From NCBI GenBank assembly GCA_002914805.1, contig JXTB01000174.1, positions 1 to 64,000 of the forward strand: 64,000 nt of DNA. The letters run 5' to 3'. The position numbers and the translations under genes are program-made. How positions within the stretch are numbered: the first letter of the stretch is position 1; the number at the start of each line of letters is the position of its first letter. This stretch comes from Parasponia andersonii. Its lineage: Eukaryota > Streptophyta > Magnoliopsida > Rosales > Cannabaceae. Positions 26,337-38,175 of the stretch are shown here, in pieces. The notes under the pieces were generated by a model. That model had not been told where the DNA came from. It worked only from the letters and a program-made list of their open reading frames with translations, and did not search any database.

Positions 26337-26709
26337 CACTCATCCCACCACCTCGAAGCATCCTCTAAACAAAATTAGGAGCTCCACATTTGCTCCTATG
26401 CAAGAACACATTCTAATTATGCCATATAAACGTTAAATTCCTCTTTTACAAATTTTTCATGCAAAAACATATCCAAATCTGCAAAGTTGAACTAACGGGT
26501 GCGAGTATTTCTCAAAGAATCGATAATTTCCAACTAGCTGCATCCATCTCATATTAAACAATAGCATGCATGTAGAGGAACATGGTATTCTTCTCTAATT
26601 GAGATTCAAACTCACAGGAATAATATCATTGTAAGCTCTTCAAATAAAAATTTTTACTTCACTCAGAATTTTTCCACAAAAAGGACTACCAAGATTGAGA
26701 ATTCCTATT

Positions 26710-26711
<2 letters not shown>

Positions 26712-26744
<33 letters not shown>
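26712..26744. repeat. (AT)n microsatellite
   Basis: About 16 AT units in a row. Nearby DNA (26481-27100) shows no gene or recognisable element. Confidence 0.95.
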
Positions 26745-26748
<4 letters not shown>

Positions 26749-27104
26749 ATATGAGTATGATTAGCCAACACAAATTATCACCCTTAGAATATTTTAAGGA
26801 AGCAAAATGACCAAATAAAATCATAAAAACATTGTTCGACGTGCAAAAAATGAAAATTGAATTGATTGTACTAGAACAACATAGGTACAATAGGTTTTCA
26901 AAAAGTTAGAAACAAAACCAAATTATAATGAGTAGTCGATTAGGAGGAAGCGTAACAAATTGAATCTTTTTATTTATTTATGTATTTACTAATTAATTTT
27001 TCAATGTAAAATTGGAGCATATAACTAATTTTTTTGTCATTTAATTAGAATGTGTTATTTGTATCATTTGCAATACAGTGAATTATATATAATGCTAAGA
27101 ATTG

Positions 27105-27375
27105 ATGAAGTGGGTTGACTTAAGTTGTAAGAGAACCCACTACTTAGGATCTCAGTTCTAGGTTCGAGTCACACTACGGATAGACGTGAAAGCCTATTAT
27201 TCCTAATGAGATAGTGTGGGGATTAAGTAGTATTTATGTTGTGTTAGATACGACTTAGAACTTGTATCCTTGGAAATAGATAGGTTAAGGCCATGTAGAG
27301 TTGCAAACTACTCTAGGAAAAATTATTATGTTGTATTATATACGACTTAGAACTTGTATCCTCAGAAATAGAAAA
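27105..27375 (+). mobile_element. tRNA-derived SINE candidate
   Basis: A pol III B-box-like motif GGTTCGAGTCA at 27161-27171 follows an A-box-like stretch about 40 bases upstream (around 27115-27130). The body contains a near duplicate: about 45 bases with TACGACTTAGAACTTGTATC occur at 27235-27280 and again at 27326-27370. No clear target duplication was found. Confidence 0.45.
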
Positions 27376-27725
27376 ATTTATAAATCTTTTGGGTCAAAAT
27401 AACTTTTTAATAACTACTTTTCAGATTGACATTTCAGACATTTTTATTTTATTTTTATAATTAATTTTTTTAGGATTAGTCATAAAATTAATAAACTTTT
27501 GTCACCATCATAACTTTTATAACTAATAGTCATGAAAGCTATTACCACTCAAATGTTACAAAAGATGTTATACACTGTAATTACTTTTAGGACTAGTCCA
27601 AAAGATCCTTTAGAATAAGAGTGAAAAGAAAAAAAAAATAAATAAATAGCCCAAATTACTTCTATCAAGATCCAAATCCCAACACCAAATGAGCCTCAAA
27701 TCAATTATATATATATATATATATA

Positions 27726-27965
27726 GGGCACCAATCCAGTAGGTATTTTTTTTTTAACCTATGCATAGATATTAATTTGGCCAATGAAAATTTAGCATGC
27801 ACATTTTTTTATTGTAAAAAATAAGAGAGAGAGTATTAATGATACACGTCTTTTCATGCACTTCATTATAGCCATTGGATCACCATCTAATGGTGATCCA
27901 ACGGCTAAAAAAAAAAATACCTACCCATAGGTAAAGAAAAAAAAATACCTATTGGATTGGCAACC
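27726..27965. mobile_element. 240-bp inverted-repeat element inside a (TA)n tract, copy 1
   Basis: It starts GGGCACCAATCCAGTAGG and ends with the complement of GGTTGCCAATCCAATAGG, giving about 25-bp terminal inverted repeats. It is bounded on both sides directly by (TA)n runs (about 27706-27725 and 27966-27985). An inner 17-bp arm palindrome (27870-27906; AGCCATTGGATCACCAT against ATGGTGATCCAACGGCT) has one mismatch. No coding. See the second copy at 33569-33809. Confidence 0.85.
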
Positions 27966-27985
27966 ATATATATATATATATATAT

Positions 27986-28188
27986 CATTTTGAGAAATTT
28001 ACTTTTTTTAAAAAATTTGTTTAAGTATAGATCCAAGCTTTATATTTTATAGCTAAATGTTTATGTTTAAAAATCTTCTTAGTTAATCATTCTTTTAGTT
28101 TCCAGTTTTGGCCTTATCTTATTTGTTCTTTTTTTTTTCCTATTTTCTTTTCTCTCTATCTCTTCTTATTTCTCCCTCATTCTTTCTG

Positions 28189-28240
<52 letters not shown>

Positions 28241-29361
28241 GATCGACTTTCCGACGAATCAATTTTCCGACGAACTTTGGCTTTCCACTCTCTTTTATGT
28301 TGATCGATGTTGTGACAAACTTTCGGGCGTTCTGATATTTTGAGGTTCTTCTCTAGCAACGTCGTTGGTGAATTTGTTCTTTTATCTTTGGAAGTATGTA
28401 TCATGTGTTGTAGACATGAGCTTTGATTTGGATTTTATTTGATTGTATTGTGTCTTGTTTTGGGGTTTTTGATTTTTATTACTAATTTTTTTTGCAATTG
28501 ATGTTAATTTTTTATATAATCTTGTTTTTTGTTATCAATTAAATTTTATTTATATTTTCCTATGTGTGTTTTTGAATTATTTTTTCGTAATTAGTACTAG
28601 TTCATGAATTTTTTGACTTAGTTCATATATTTTTAATGGTGGTAAATGGTATTATTGTTTATTATTTTTTGTTGCTGAAGATGTTTACGATTTTTAGTTT
28701 GGTTCATGAATTCTTTGTCGTAGTATATGTAATATTTGTGTTGGTATATAGTGTCTCCTTTCTCTAGTTTTTATTTATGAATATGATAAGTATTTTCTTG
28801 CTTGGTTTATAAATCTTTTGGTTATAGTATATGTGATTTTTAAGGTAGTATGTAGTACTTTTGGTCATGGATTATGATTTTTGAATTATTTTTTATAATT
28901 GGTATAGGTTCATGAATTTTTTATCGTGGTATATATATATTTTTTCTAGTAGTATATAGTATTATTAATTTCCATTTTTGTTATTGAATTATTTCACTAT
29001 TTTTAGTACGGTTCATGGATTTATTATTGCGATATATGTGTTTTTTGTGTTGGTATATTGTGTTTTTGTTATCTGCTTTTTGTTTATGAATATTTCGAGT
29101 ATTTTTTTATTCATATATTTTTGTATGTGGTACATAGAATTTTTAAGGTGTCATATAGTATTTTCATTTTGTGATTATTACATATTCATTATTTGTTGTT
29201 GGTTTCGTATATTTATGGTTGTGGTATATGTAGTTTTGTTGGTGGTATATTTTTGGTCGTAGTATAGCATTGTTGAACATGTTTAGTATTTTGCCTTTAG
29301 TTTTTATACTTTTTGTTGTAGTTCGTACACTTATGAACCCTGTATGCATAATGCTGTACAT

Positions 29362-29402
<41 letters not shown>

Positions 29403-29869
29403 TTACCGTAGGTGTTTAAAATGCTCTCATTTTGATAAAAGTTTGAAATATGTTTCTATTATATATGGTTTATGTACTTAGGTACCTTATTTACTGATTT
29501 ATGTACCTAGATTATTTTATTTATATACCTGGTGTATTTGTTATTTTTACTTATTTATTTTTGATGTATTTCTAGGTATGGAAAAGATACTTGTTATTAT
29601 TCGTTATCATGGTTGTTTGGGGCCAAAAGGAAACTAATCCTCTTTATTGGTGATTTCAAGAAGAAGAAATAAGTTAAGTGCAGTCGATGCAACCAATTTG
29701 AACACAATCGAAAAAACTTGCCGAAATCTAACTCTTATCAAATTACGTGTTTCGAAGAGGATAAAGAGCTATAGGGATCAATAGTCTCCTTGTATTGAGT
29801 TTGTAGTTTATTTAAGTATTAAACGAGGGGTTTTTTTCCATATTTTGGTACACGAAATTTTGGTCCTAG

Positions 29870-29901
<32 letters not shown>

Positions 29902-32900
29902 GTATATGTGGTTATGTACCAGATTCAAATTTATTACATTGAGATATTGAATATTATTATTTTGTTTCTAAGTGTTTTTACACAATAAAATTTTGGTCAT
30001 GGTATATAGAAACTTTGTCAATATTTATTAGTTTATATACTATATTCTAAAATTTTGGCCATGGTGGAAGCTTTGTCAATGTTTATCAGTTTATATACTA
30101 GATTCATTACTCTAAGTAGTGGATATTATTATTTTGTTTCTAGGTATTCTTATACTTTCAGGTATATGAATTTTTTGTTTTAATATATTACAATTTTGTT
30201 GTAGTATATAAGATTATATACCAAATTTGCTACTTTAGATATCGGATGTTGTTAGTTTGTTTCTATATGTTCTCACACTTTCAAATACATGAATTTTTGG
30301 TCTTAGTGGATTAAAGTTTTGTTATGGTATATGAAGCTATATATCATTTACATATACACCGTATTCGAAATTATATGAACCATTTTGACAAACTTATATA
30401 AACATTATGGTATTTGAGCATATACACTACATTCCAATTCTTAAGACCATGAAGAAAAACAATTGTATTATTTTTTGGGTTGAGCTGAGTTTGTTCTAGT
30501 GTCTTAGTTTATATATCTTTTCAGGCATTTAGAACTTATATACCAATTTCATATTAGTATGAATCGCAAAAAAATTTTATGTACCTAGTTTAAAAGTTGA
30601 TGAATGATTTTTTAAGTTCTTTGATTGTATATGAACATATATACCATATTCGAAATTGAAAAATTTATGTACCTTTTCTTAGTTGGATTACGGTATTTGA
30701 GTATAATACTCGGGTTTATATATCTTGTCATAGTATTAGAAGTTATATACCTATTTCAATGAACCATGAATAAATTTTTATGTATCTAGTTCAAAACATT
30801 ATATACCATAAAGAGAAAAATTTTTCAATATACATTATCATTCGTAAATAGTTTAAATTACTCAAATTTACTTCATAAAATGAATAACTAGAAGCAAATA
30901 AGTAACAATTTAGATTTATATCAAATCGCATTATATAAAACATATGAACCAATGAGAAAATTGTGTAATATTTAATATGTGCACAATTAAAAATATTCAG
31001 TACAATAATCCTTATTAAACCAAAAAAACTAAAATATCATATTATTTTTCTTAAACCAAAACAACATTATATATTCCATATAACTTTCACTTTTGTGTTT
31101 TCATATCACTTTTGTATCATGTCCTTCTCTTGTTATCAACTCAATGACAAATTTAAAGTTCTACGTCCATCTTTTGCTGATAGAATGTCATTTTCTCATG
31201 TATTACCTCATTTATACAAATATTCATCATCATTGCCCCTGCTCTTTTGATTGCAAATATTCTATAGTTAGTCCTATTTTTATGAGAGAAACTATCAGAT
31301 TTTACAAGTCATATACCACGTTCAAATTAGCATATATCACACTGATGTGTCAAACTAAGATCATAAGTCATATACCAAGTATTAAAAGTCATATACTACA
31401 ACCAATTTTATGTATACCAATATTGATTTTGTAGAGTTATCTTATCTATTTTGTTGTATTTCAATATCTTCTATAAAGTTCAGGTCGAAATCTCCTTAAT
31501 TGATCTCTTTTCTCTCCTCATAAAAGATTATAGATTTCAAAAGGTTTGGTATCATTTTTGTTGAATAATAAGTACTACAAGGGATTGACCACTTAGTTTT
31601 TGATATAATGTCCTTAATTTTAATTGGAATTCTGCAAATATGTGAACCAGATACATAAGGTTATAAACGAAACATATAAACTTATTAACCAAATATAAAT
31701 TAAACAGATATTGAAAAATCCATGAACCAATATGAAAAATCCATAAATTATTATAAAAATTTTATGAACTATTATGAAAAAATCATGAACCAAATAGAAT
31801 TGGATATTATATGAATGTGTGCACTTGAGGAATGTGTGTAATTGAGAAAAATAGAAATCTATGAACTAGATACCTATACACTATATATCTATAAACCATA
31901 TTTAAAGTAAAATTTTATACTAATAACTCATTATATAAACACAAACTGAAATGCATCTGAAATACTAGATTTATACTTATAGCAATAAGAATTAAGTATG
32001 AACTAAAATTTATATATATATATATATGTAGGTAAAAGTCTTGCATTTCAAAAAATTATAAGAATCGATACAAACCTAAACAGATAAACTTATTAACTAA
32101 ACATAAATTAAACTGGTGCTGAAAAATTCATGAACCACTATGAAAAAATCGTGAACCACTATAAAAAATTCATGAACCACTATGAAAAATCATGAATCAC
32201 TGAAACTTAGTCAGCAATAGAGATATATATTTGTCAAAATAGATTGTAAGCATCAGCTTACATATGGCCTAAATAATGAACTAGAAAACGGCTTAATAAA
32301 GTGAAGTAGTCATAGATACAAGTATTTAACTATAAACAATAATTGAAGGGTTTGACTCTTCCTAACAATCAGATGTTGTGAATTCCTGCAGCTCATATTC
32401 AAAAACCATGTACTACACATAATAAATATGAAATTAAAGAAGTAATGAAACACACATAATAAACCACACACTACAATTTCATAAGAACTAAAAAAATGTA
32501 CCAAATGCAACTGAAACATCTATCGTTGATAATTCAATTGATAGTATCAAGCATTGAATAAAAATTAACCTAAAATCCATAGTTCATAATTTATGAAATT
32601 AACTCACTATTTATGAACCACAATAAAAATTCATGAACTAATATCAAAATGGTCTCAGAATAGGCCTCAATTTAGTAGTACCCAAATTAATCAATTAGTT
32701 GTCTAAAATAAAATTTTTATGAACCTTACTATAGATCCAATTTAATAGTGATCCAAATAAGTAAATAAAGTACCAGATTACCAAGTTCATATAACAAACA
32801 GAGAAAGCTTAAGCATGAACTAGAAAATGAATATAAATTAATAAACCTTATAGATGGCTTTATAGAAAAGTTGATAAAATAATGAATAAACCTCCATTAA

Positions 32901-33568
32901 AAATAGTTTTCAACTAGACGAAAAGTATACAAAACAAAAAGAAAGTCTAAGCCTCAAAACAAAAAAATAGGAAAAAGTTCAATAACCAAGTGAAAGACCT
33001 AAACACAGGAAATAAAAGAACCTATAATTTCAATATACCATAAAGCTACATATTTTACCTCTTTAGAAAAGGAGATATCTTGAATTGGGTTCAATATACC
33101 ATAAAACTACATATTTTACCTCTTCAGAAAAGGAGCTATCTTGAATTGGGTTAAGGCTTTAGCTAAAGTGTCAATCTAAAATGTCCTTAAAGTAATTGTA
33201 TAATTATAAGAATCTCATATTGTAGACATATATAACTACGAACTAAGAAAATAACTTTAATATATATGTTTTGTATATATACATATATATATTAACCCTT
33301 TCATTCCGATTAATCCACAAATAGACTTCTAATGTGGGTGTATAGTTAAAATTTCTTAGACAAGATTTTTTAACAAAAATTGATTGTGGATTACATAGAA
33401 ACAATGACGAGTTCATAGCTATTATAACAATATATCTTTATAATGTCCACCAATCAAGTCTAGAATGTAAATGTGGTATTAAATAGAGTACACATCAAAA
33501 TAACATGAACGAAAGACCATGTTTTGCATACCCTTTGAGCCATGAGTGAAATATATATATATATATAT
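27986..33568. mobile_element. A+T-rich block of degenerate phrase repeats with a Mutator-like trace
   Basis: Very A+T-rich. From about 28600 to 30400 the plus strand repeats variants of GGTTCATGAATTTTT and GTGGTATATA. From about 31700 to 32650 the same phrase recurs on the other strand (AAAAATTCATGAACCACTAT). Between the arms, near 29676-29720, the plus strand reads KCSRCNQFEHNRK, close to the CCHC zinc knuckle at the C-terminus of Mutator-like transposases, but in no long frame. A (CT)n run lies at 28194-28236 and (TA)n runs at 29366-29402 and 29873-29899. I read it as a decayed Mutator-like or fold-back element; the boundaries are not defined and the identity is tentative. Confidence 0.35.
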
Positions 33569-33809
33569 GGGCACCAATCCAGTAGGCATTTTTTTTTTTA
33601 ACCTATGTATAGGTGTCAATTTGGCCAATGAAAATTTAGCATGCACATTTTTTTATTGTAAAAAGTAAGAGAGAGAAAGAGCATTAATGATGCACGTCTT
33701 TTCATATACTTCATTATAGTCATTGGATTACCGTTAGATAGTGATCCAACGGCTAAAAAAAAATACCTACTCATAGGTAAAAAAAAAAATACCTATTGGA
33801 TTGACAACC
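33569..33809. mobile_element. Inverted-repeat element inside a (TA)n tract, copy 2
   Basis: 241 bp, same orientation as 27726-27965 and similar along its whole length with scattered differences. Ends GGGCACCAATCCAGTAGG and the complement of GGTTGTCAATCCAATAGG. Again both ends abut (TA)n runs (about 33551-33568 and 33810-33825). The inner palindrome is more eroded than in copy 1. Confidence 0.85.
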
Positions 33810-34267
33810 TATATATATATATATACAAATTTTATACCACTTCAAACATGAAACAACAAAATCTCAATAAATACCAAACCATGTCACAATTTTTTTTTAG
33901 CATTTCATCAAACACTTGATATGCAACATATAAAACACAAAATGAAATCTGTCATTATAAGCATGTACTAAGATTTAATGAGAAAAACTAAAATATAGTG
34001 AAAATTTCAAGAAACCTAAGATCTTTAAACTTAAAATTCATAAAAATCTATCGAATCAATGTACCAATTTAAATCAAATGAATCTTGAAAAATCTGTCAT
34101 AGTAATTGATTTTATATATTCAATATATGAACTCTAGAATATATGATCTATATACCGAAATTTATATATCAAATAAAAATCAAAAATCATGATATATATG
34201 GTATATTAGAAGATTTAAACCAAAATTTCAAAGGAATATAAACATAATATGTAAACTAAAACACGCT

Positions 34268-34269
<2 letters not shown>

Positions 34270-34309
<40 letters not shown>
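34270..34309. repeat. (TA)n microsatellite
   Basis: About 20 TA units. The flanking 33826-34800 is A+T-rich with no convincing gene. Confidence 0.95.
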
Positions 34310-34310
<1 letters not shown>

Positions 34311-34821
34311 AAAGCGAAGTTGATATATACCTTGTGAGAATGAGTCCTGAGAACTTTTGTTTGTTGTACTTTAATATAAGCTTCGAATCATACAAATTTG
34401 AGGTTTTTTTGGGAAAATTTTGTATAGATTTTGAGATTTTTGGTTTTTAGATTTAGGTAGGTATAAACTAGAGCGAGAAAATTTTAAATGAAAATGAGTA
34501 GAAAATTTTGGATAAGATAGAAAATAGATGAGAAAATTTGTGAATGATAGGGAAAATGCTGAGAAAATGTTACAGATAAAGGAATGTGAGCGAGAATCTT
34601 TTAGATGAGAGAGAAATACATAATTGAGCTTTTTTAGCAGCATCTTTGGTACTAAATTTCCAACGGGCCTATTGTATGGACAAATTGCTATAAAATCTGA
34701 GTCGTGGTCATGTACTGAGTTTTGGAATAAAATTGGGTCATATATTTACTCAGCTCTTTTATTTTTGCTGGTTGAAACATCAGCTTGTTATTCATCTGAA
34801 AAAAGACTGGCAACCATAGCA

Positions 34822-35092
34822 GGGGTTGCCTCCCTTAGCGATCCAAAACTACTCAGACATTGAGTGCGCAACCATTTTGCTAAGAGGTCAGCTGAAACAT
34901 TACAACATATACGAAGAAAACTAAACCCAAGAGCATCAAAAAGTGAAGCAAGGCTAAGGATGGGATGGAAGATCGAAATCGTTGCCTATTCTGTAGGATA
35001 TGATTGAGAGCACAATGCTTCAATAGCAATTTTGGAGTCTAATTCCACTATTGCGTTCCTCCACCCATGGTCGATTGCCATAACCAAAGCCA
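34822..35092 (-). pseudogene. RNase H-like (RVT_3) fragment
   Basis: The minus strand reads MALVMAIDHGWRNAIVELDSK and then IAIEAL. After a stop (34986-34988) the same frame continues to NVSADLLAKWLRT. This matches the second half of the plant RNase H-like domain, where a conserved E-D-S precedes a helix and a later N-x-x-A-D-x-L-A-K closes the domain. Upstream coding is not recognisable, so it is an isolated remnant. Confidence 0.5.
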
Positions 35093-35110
35093 TATGACCG
35101 TAAGGTCTGC

Positions 35111-37280
35111 TCTTTTGTTTTCAAAAGAGGCATCGGTGGGATGGCAATCTGTCTAAAACCTATTCACATATTTTCAAATTTTGAATAAATTAAAAATAAA
35201 TAAACAAATAACATTTAAAACGTATAAATAAAAATATTTAATTGAGATTTTATTTAAAATTATAAATAAAATAGCTAAATATGTGCTTAATATGGGCCAT
35301 ACCAAACCAATAGACCTATTGTTGACGCACAACTTAGTCTCTACAATGTGTATTAAGTCGGGATCATACTTTCTTTTCAGAATATAAGCCAATCCATAAA
35401 GCCTTATTTACGTTGAGATAATATCTCTAGAATAGAATATACAAACATGTGGAATGATTACATCCCAAAAAGCCTTATTTATATTGATATCTCTAGAGCA
35501 GAACATACAAACACGTGGAACTGATTGTAGCACTTACTGAATTGGCACCAACAAGAATCTCATATCTGATAACTTGGCAAAGCTTACTAGGCAGCAGCAC
35601 GCGACATACATGTATATATAAGGTGAAGTTTTGCATAATTTATTATTTTAAAAAATAAAATAAAAGTAACAAAATAGGAAATCTATAAATGAAATGAAAA
35701 ACAGAGATAAAGAGAGGCGTCATTTCATGCTGATCCTTAAAGTTCTATTTGGAGTCTGGAATTTTAGAAGGAAAGAAAAAAAATTCTAAAAAATTTTATT
35801 TTTTTTTATTTGGATTCAAACAAAAAATGATCAAATTTTTTTTCAAAAAAACAGAAATTTAATTTGATGTCATATTTTATTATATACAATGTCGTCGTCA
35901 GATTAAGTAATAAAACTAGAGATTTAAAATAAATTTCTATAAAATTTTAAAAAATATATTTTCTTTTTTTTTCCATATAATTTTTTTCTCCAAAATTCAA
36001 GTTACAAACGAATCCAAAAGGTCAAAAACACACGTGCTGGAACGATTTTTTCTTTTTTTTTAAAAAAGGAGAAAAAAATGTATATATTAGGCTATTAGCT
36101 GACTCGGTTACCTCCAACGTCAGCTTCACAAGTCTCGAAACTGAAACATGGAATCTCTTTCTCAGTTGGAGCGATTGACCAGTGTTTAGTTGATAATATA
36201 ACGCCGTGGCTGACACGTCAGCACAACTGCCAAATTTAACTGCTTTCGTTGCCTTCCTGTCATTGGCCCGTCTTCTCAGAGCAGGTGACGGTCATGCAGC
36301 TTATTTTGTCTTGTTGTCTGTCACCTCTTTTTTTTCTTTTTTTTAAAGGGTTTGTCCGCCTCCTTTTATACGTGTAATTTTTTCGAAAATATAAACAGGG
36401 ACAAAAACAGTTATATTTACTTTTCTTGGTAATAACTAATATACCCCTTGCATTAAGGGTTTCTGCTTTTACATCTATGCCTACAACTTTAGTAATAGTA
36501 TAGCTTTCTTTCACTTCATTTTCTGCCAGGAGAGAATTTTTAGAAGGAAAGGTTCTTTTTATTCGTAGAACACAAGAAAGTTTAAAGACCCATTTGTGCT
36601 AATTAGTCCATTGAGTTTTTTTTTTTTTAAAAAAAATAATAATAAATTAAGCTTGTCAATTTAATGTTCACAAATATAGTATTCTTTTGTGTTAGGTATT
36701 GAAGTATTCCTTATTTGAAATTTTATAAAATAGAACCTGTGAAATATATATGAATTTAGCGGAATCTGATAAAGTTTTATTATAACCCACTATTAAGGGG
36801 AGACTATAAAAGCTTTATTATAAGATGAATACTAGATAATTGTGATGAGTCTGCTTATTTGATGCTAGTATAATTCTTTTAACATTTTTCTTAATGACTT
36901 GTACTTTAGAACAATCCAATTACTTTGCGACCAATTACGTGATTATGTCTTAAAAGTGCCTTGGGAATTGTTAAATATCCTTTTCTTTGAGTTTAGTAGT
37001 GATATGACGTGTATATAAAAAAAAAATATGTAAAGTCATCTACAAATAATAATCATTGGTACATGATTACCGTTTAAAACAGTTCTTTAAATAAATATGT
37101 AGCTGTGCTTTGGAAATTTTGTTAGGTAGACAAGAAACAAAATCTAACTACAAAAATACCCTGTGACGTGTTCAATTTGCATCGAAAATCGTTTAAACAT
37201 GCCAGTGGGCTCCACAATACCATAACACCTAAAACTTAGTGGGCATAGTAAATGATCTTAGGAGGCATTTTGGAGTCCAA
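35111..37280. other. Intergenic, no gene supported
   Basis: Contains an imperfect tandem pair (about 35398-35465 and 35469-35530; AAGCCTTATTTA...CTCTAGA...ACATACAAAC). The stretch 36080-36300 is more complex in base use and holds TGACACGTCA, a bZIP-type motif, but no coding frame was found next to it. Confidence 0.5.
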
Positions 37281-37560
37281 AATTGTGGGGCTTTTATATA
37301 TTAGATTCTGTTATTGTTATGAATCTAATAATATCCTCCAAAACAGTTTCTCAATCTAATAGCATAATAGCACGATCAACAATATTTTCTAGAACATATA
37401 TTTGTGATGCACTTCATCTCCCCCATAACTCTTCATGGAGCGCCACTTTTAAGGCTGAGATTAGAAGTGCAATCATGGGGATTTGAACCCCCGAAGGGGC
37501 AGGGTCCTAGGAAAGGCTTCTCTACCACTATACGACACATTCGGTGGAGTGATTTAGCAG
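37280..37560 (-). mobile_element. tRNA-derived SINE candidate
   Basis: On the minus strand TAGTGGTAGAGA (about 37519-37530) serves as an A box and GGTTCAAATCC (37479-37489) is a perfect B box. The segment does not fold as a tRNA: the sequence after the T arm cannot pair with the expected acceptor strand. A non-tRNA body follows to about 37280. Ends and target duplication were not resolved. Confidence 0.5.
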
Positions 37561-38163
37561 TTGATTAAAACACATCAGATAAAAAATTATCTGTTTTACC
37601 TGAAAAATAATCTTTGACTACAACTCTACCATATAGATGCTTAAAATAAAAGGATAGAGTGAAATGGGAAAAAATAATAATAATAATTTGCTGACATTTG
37701 AGTATTTTGTAATTTAAATAAATGTTTTGTAATTTAAATCTTGAACTTTAGATTTTGTAAAATAATACTATGAAATTAGGAATTTCTGAAAATTAATATA
37801 ATTTTTTGACTCATTTTAGTAATAAAAAAATGATAATATCCTTTATTAAGACTAAATTAATATTTGTTGTCTTTCTTAATTTTAAGAATATTACTGTATT
37901 TTACCAGTTAAAGTTATTCAAAAAATCAACTTAGGTTAGAAATTTTTAAAAATTCTTAATCTCAAGATATTATTTTATAGAGTTCATATTTTAAGGTTTA
38001 AATTGCACAATATCCAAACTTCATGATATTTTTATAAGCAACGTATTTCACAAATAAAAGCTGGTGATAAACTTACAAATAAAAAACAACTACTAAAATA
38101 GAACATTTAGACACCGAAAAAATGATTCATAGATTGATTTTCTCCGGTCAAGCGATTTTATAT

Positions 38164-38175
38164 TTGGTATCAGAG
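38164..38175 (+). other. Isolated primer-binding-site-like motif
   Basis: TGGTATCAGAGT in a TTTGGTATCAGAG context looks like the Met-tRNA primer site that follows plant LTRs. No LTR pair or coding sequence was recognised around it, so at most it marks an eroded retrotransposon junction. The remaining 37561-39329 shows no gene. Confidence 0.25.

Larger units (their letters stand above)
24640..26480 (-). pseudogene. RNase H-like (RVT_3, LINE-type) remnant with two insertions
   Basis: Minus-strand pieces match the plant RNase H-like domain seen at the C-termini of LINE ORFs and related genes. Piece A (about 26340-26480) resembles the linker before the domain. Piece B (25136-25329) reads PPDNGSLKLNNDAF then VGWVLSYG, the domain start. 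Piece C (below 24797) reads AECLALKGKIAPLS, the next motif. A and B are separated by the CACTA-type element at 25330-26336; B and C by the element at 24797-25135. In-frame stops occur within the pieces. The family assignment rests on short motifs. Confidence 0.6.

Noticed and set aside
25327-26339. A 3-bp target duplication for the larger CACTA element
   Set aside because: The flanking triplets GAC and TGC do not match, so it is not claimed.
28978-29262. A hydrophobic 94-codon frame
   Set aside because: It comes from T-rich repeat DNA with no recognisable family and overlaps the degenerate phrase repeats.
34624-34863. A 79-codon plus-strand frame
   Set aside because: No domain, and part of it lies opposite the RNase H-like remnant.
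37450-37545. A tRNA gene on the minus strand
   Set aside because: The B box is perfect and an A box is present, but acceptor strands do not pair and the anticodon arm is poor. It fits a SINE head better.
38164-38175. A second full LTR retrotransposon near 38 kb
   Set aside because: Only a primer-site-like motif is present; no LTR pair, purine tract or coding remnant was recognised.
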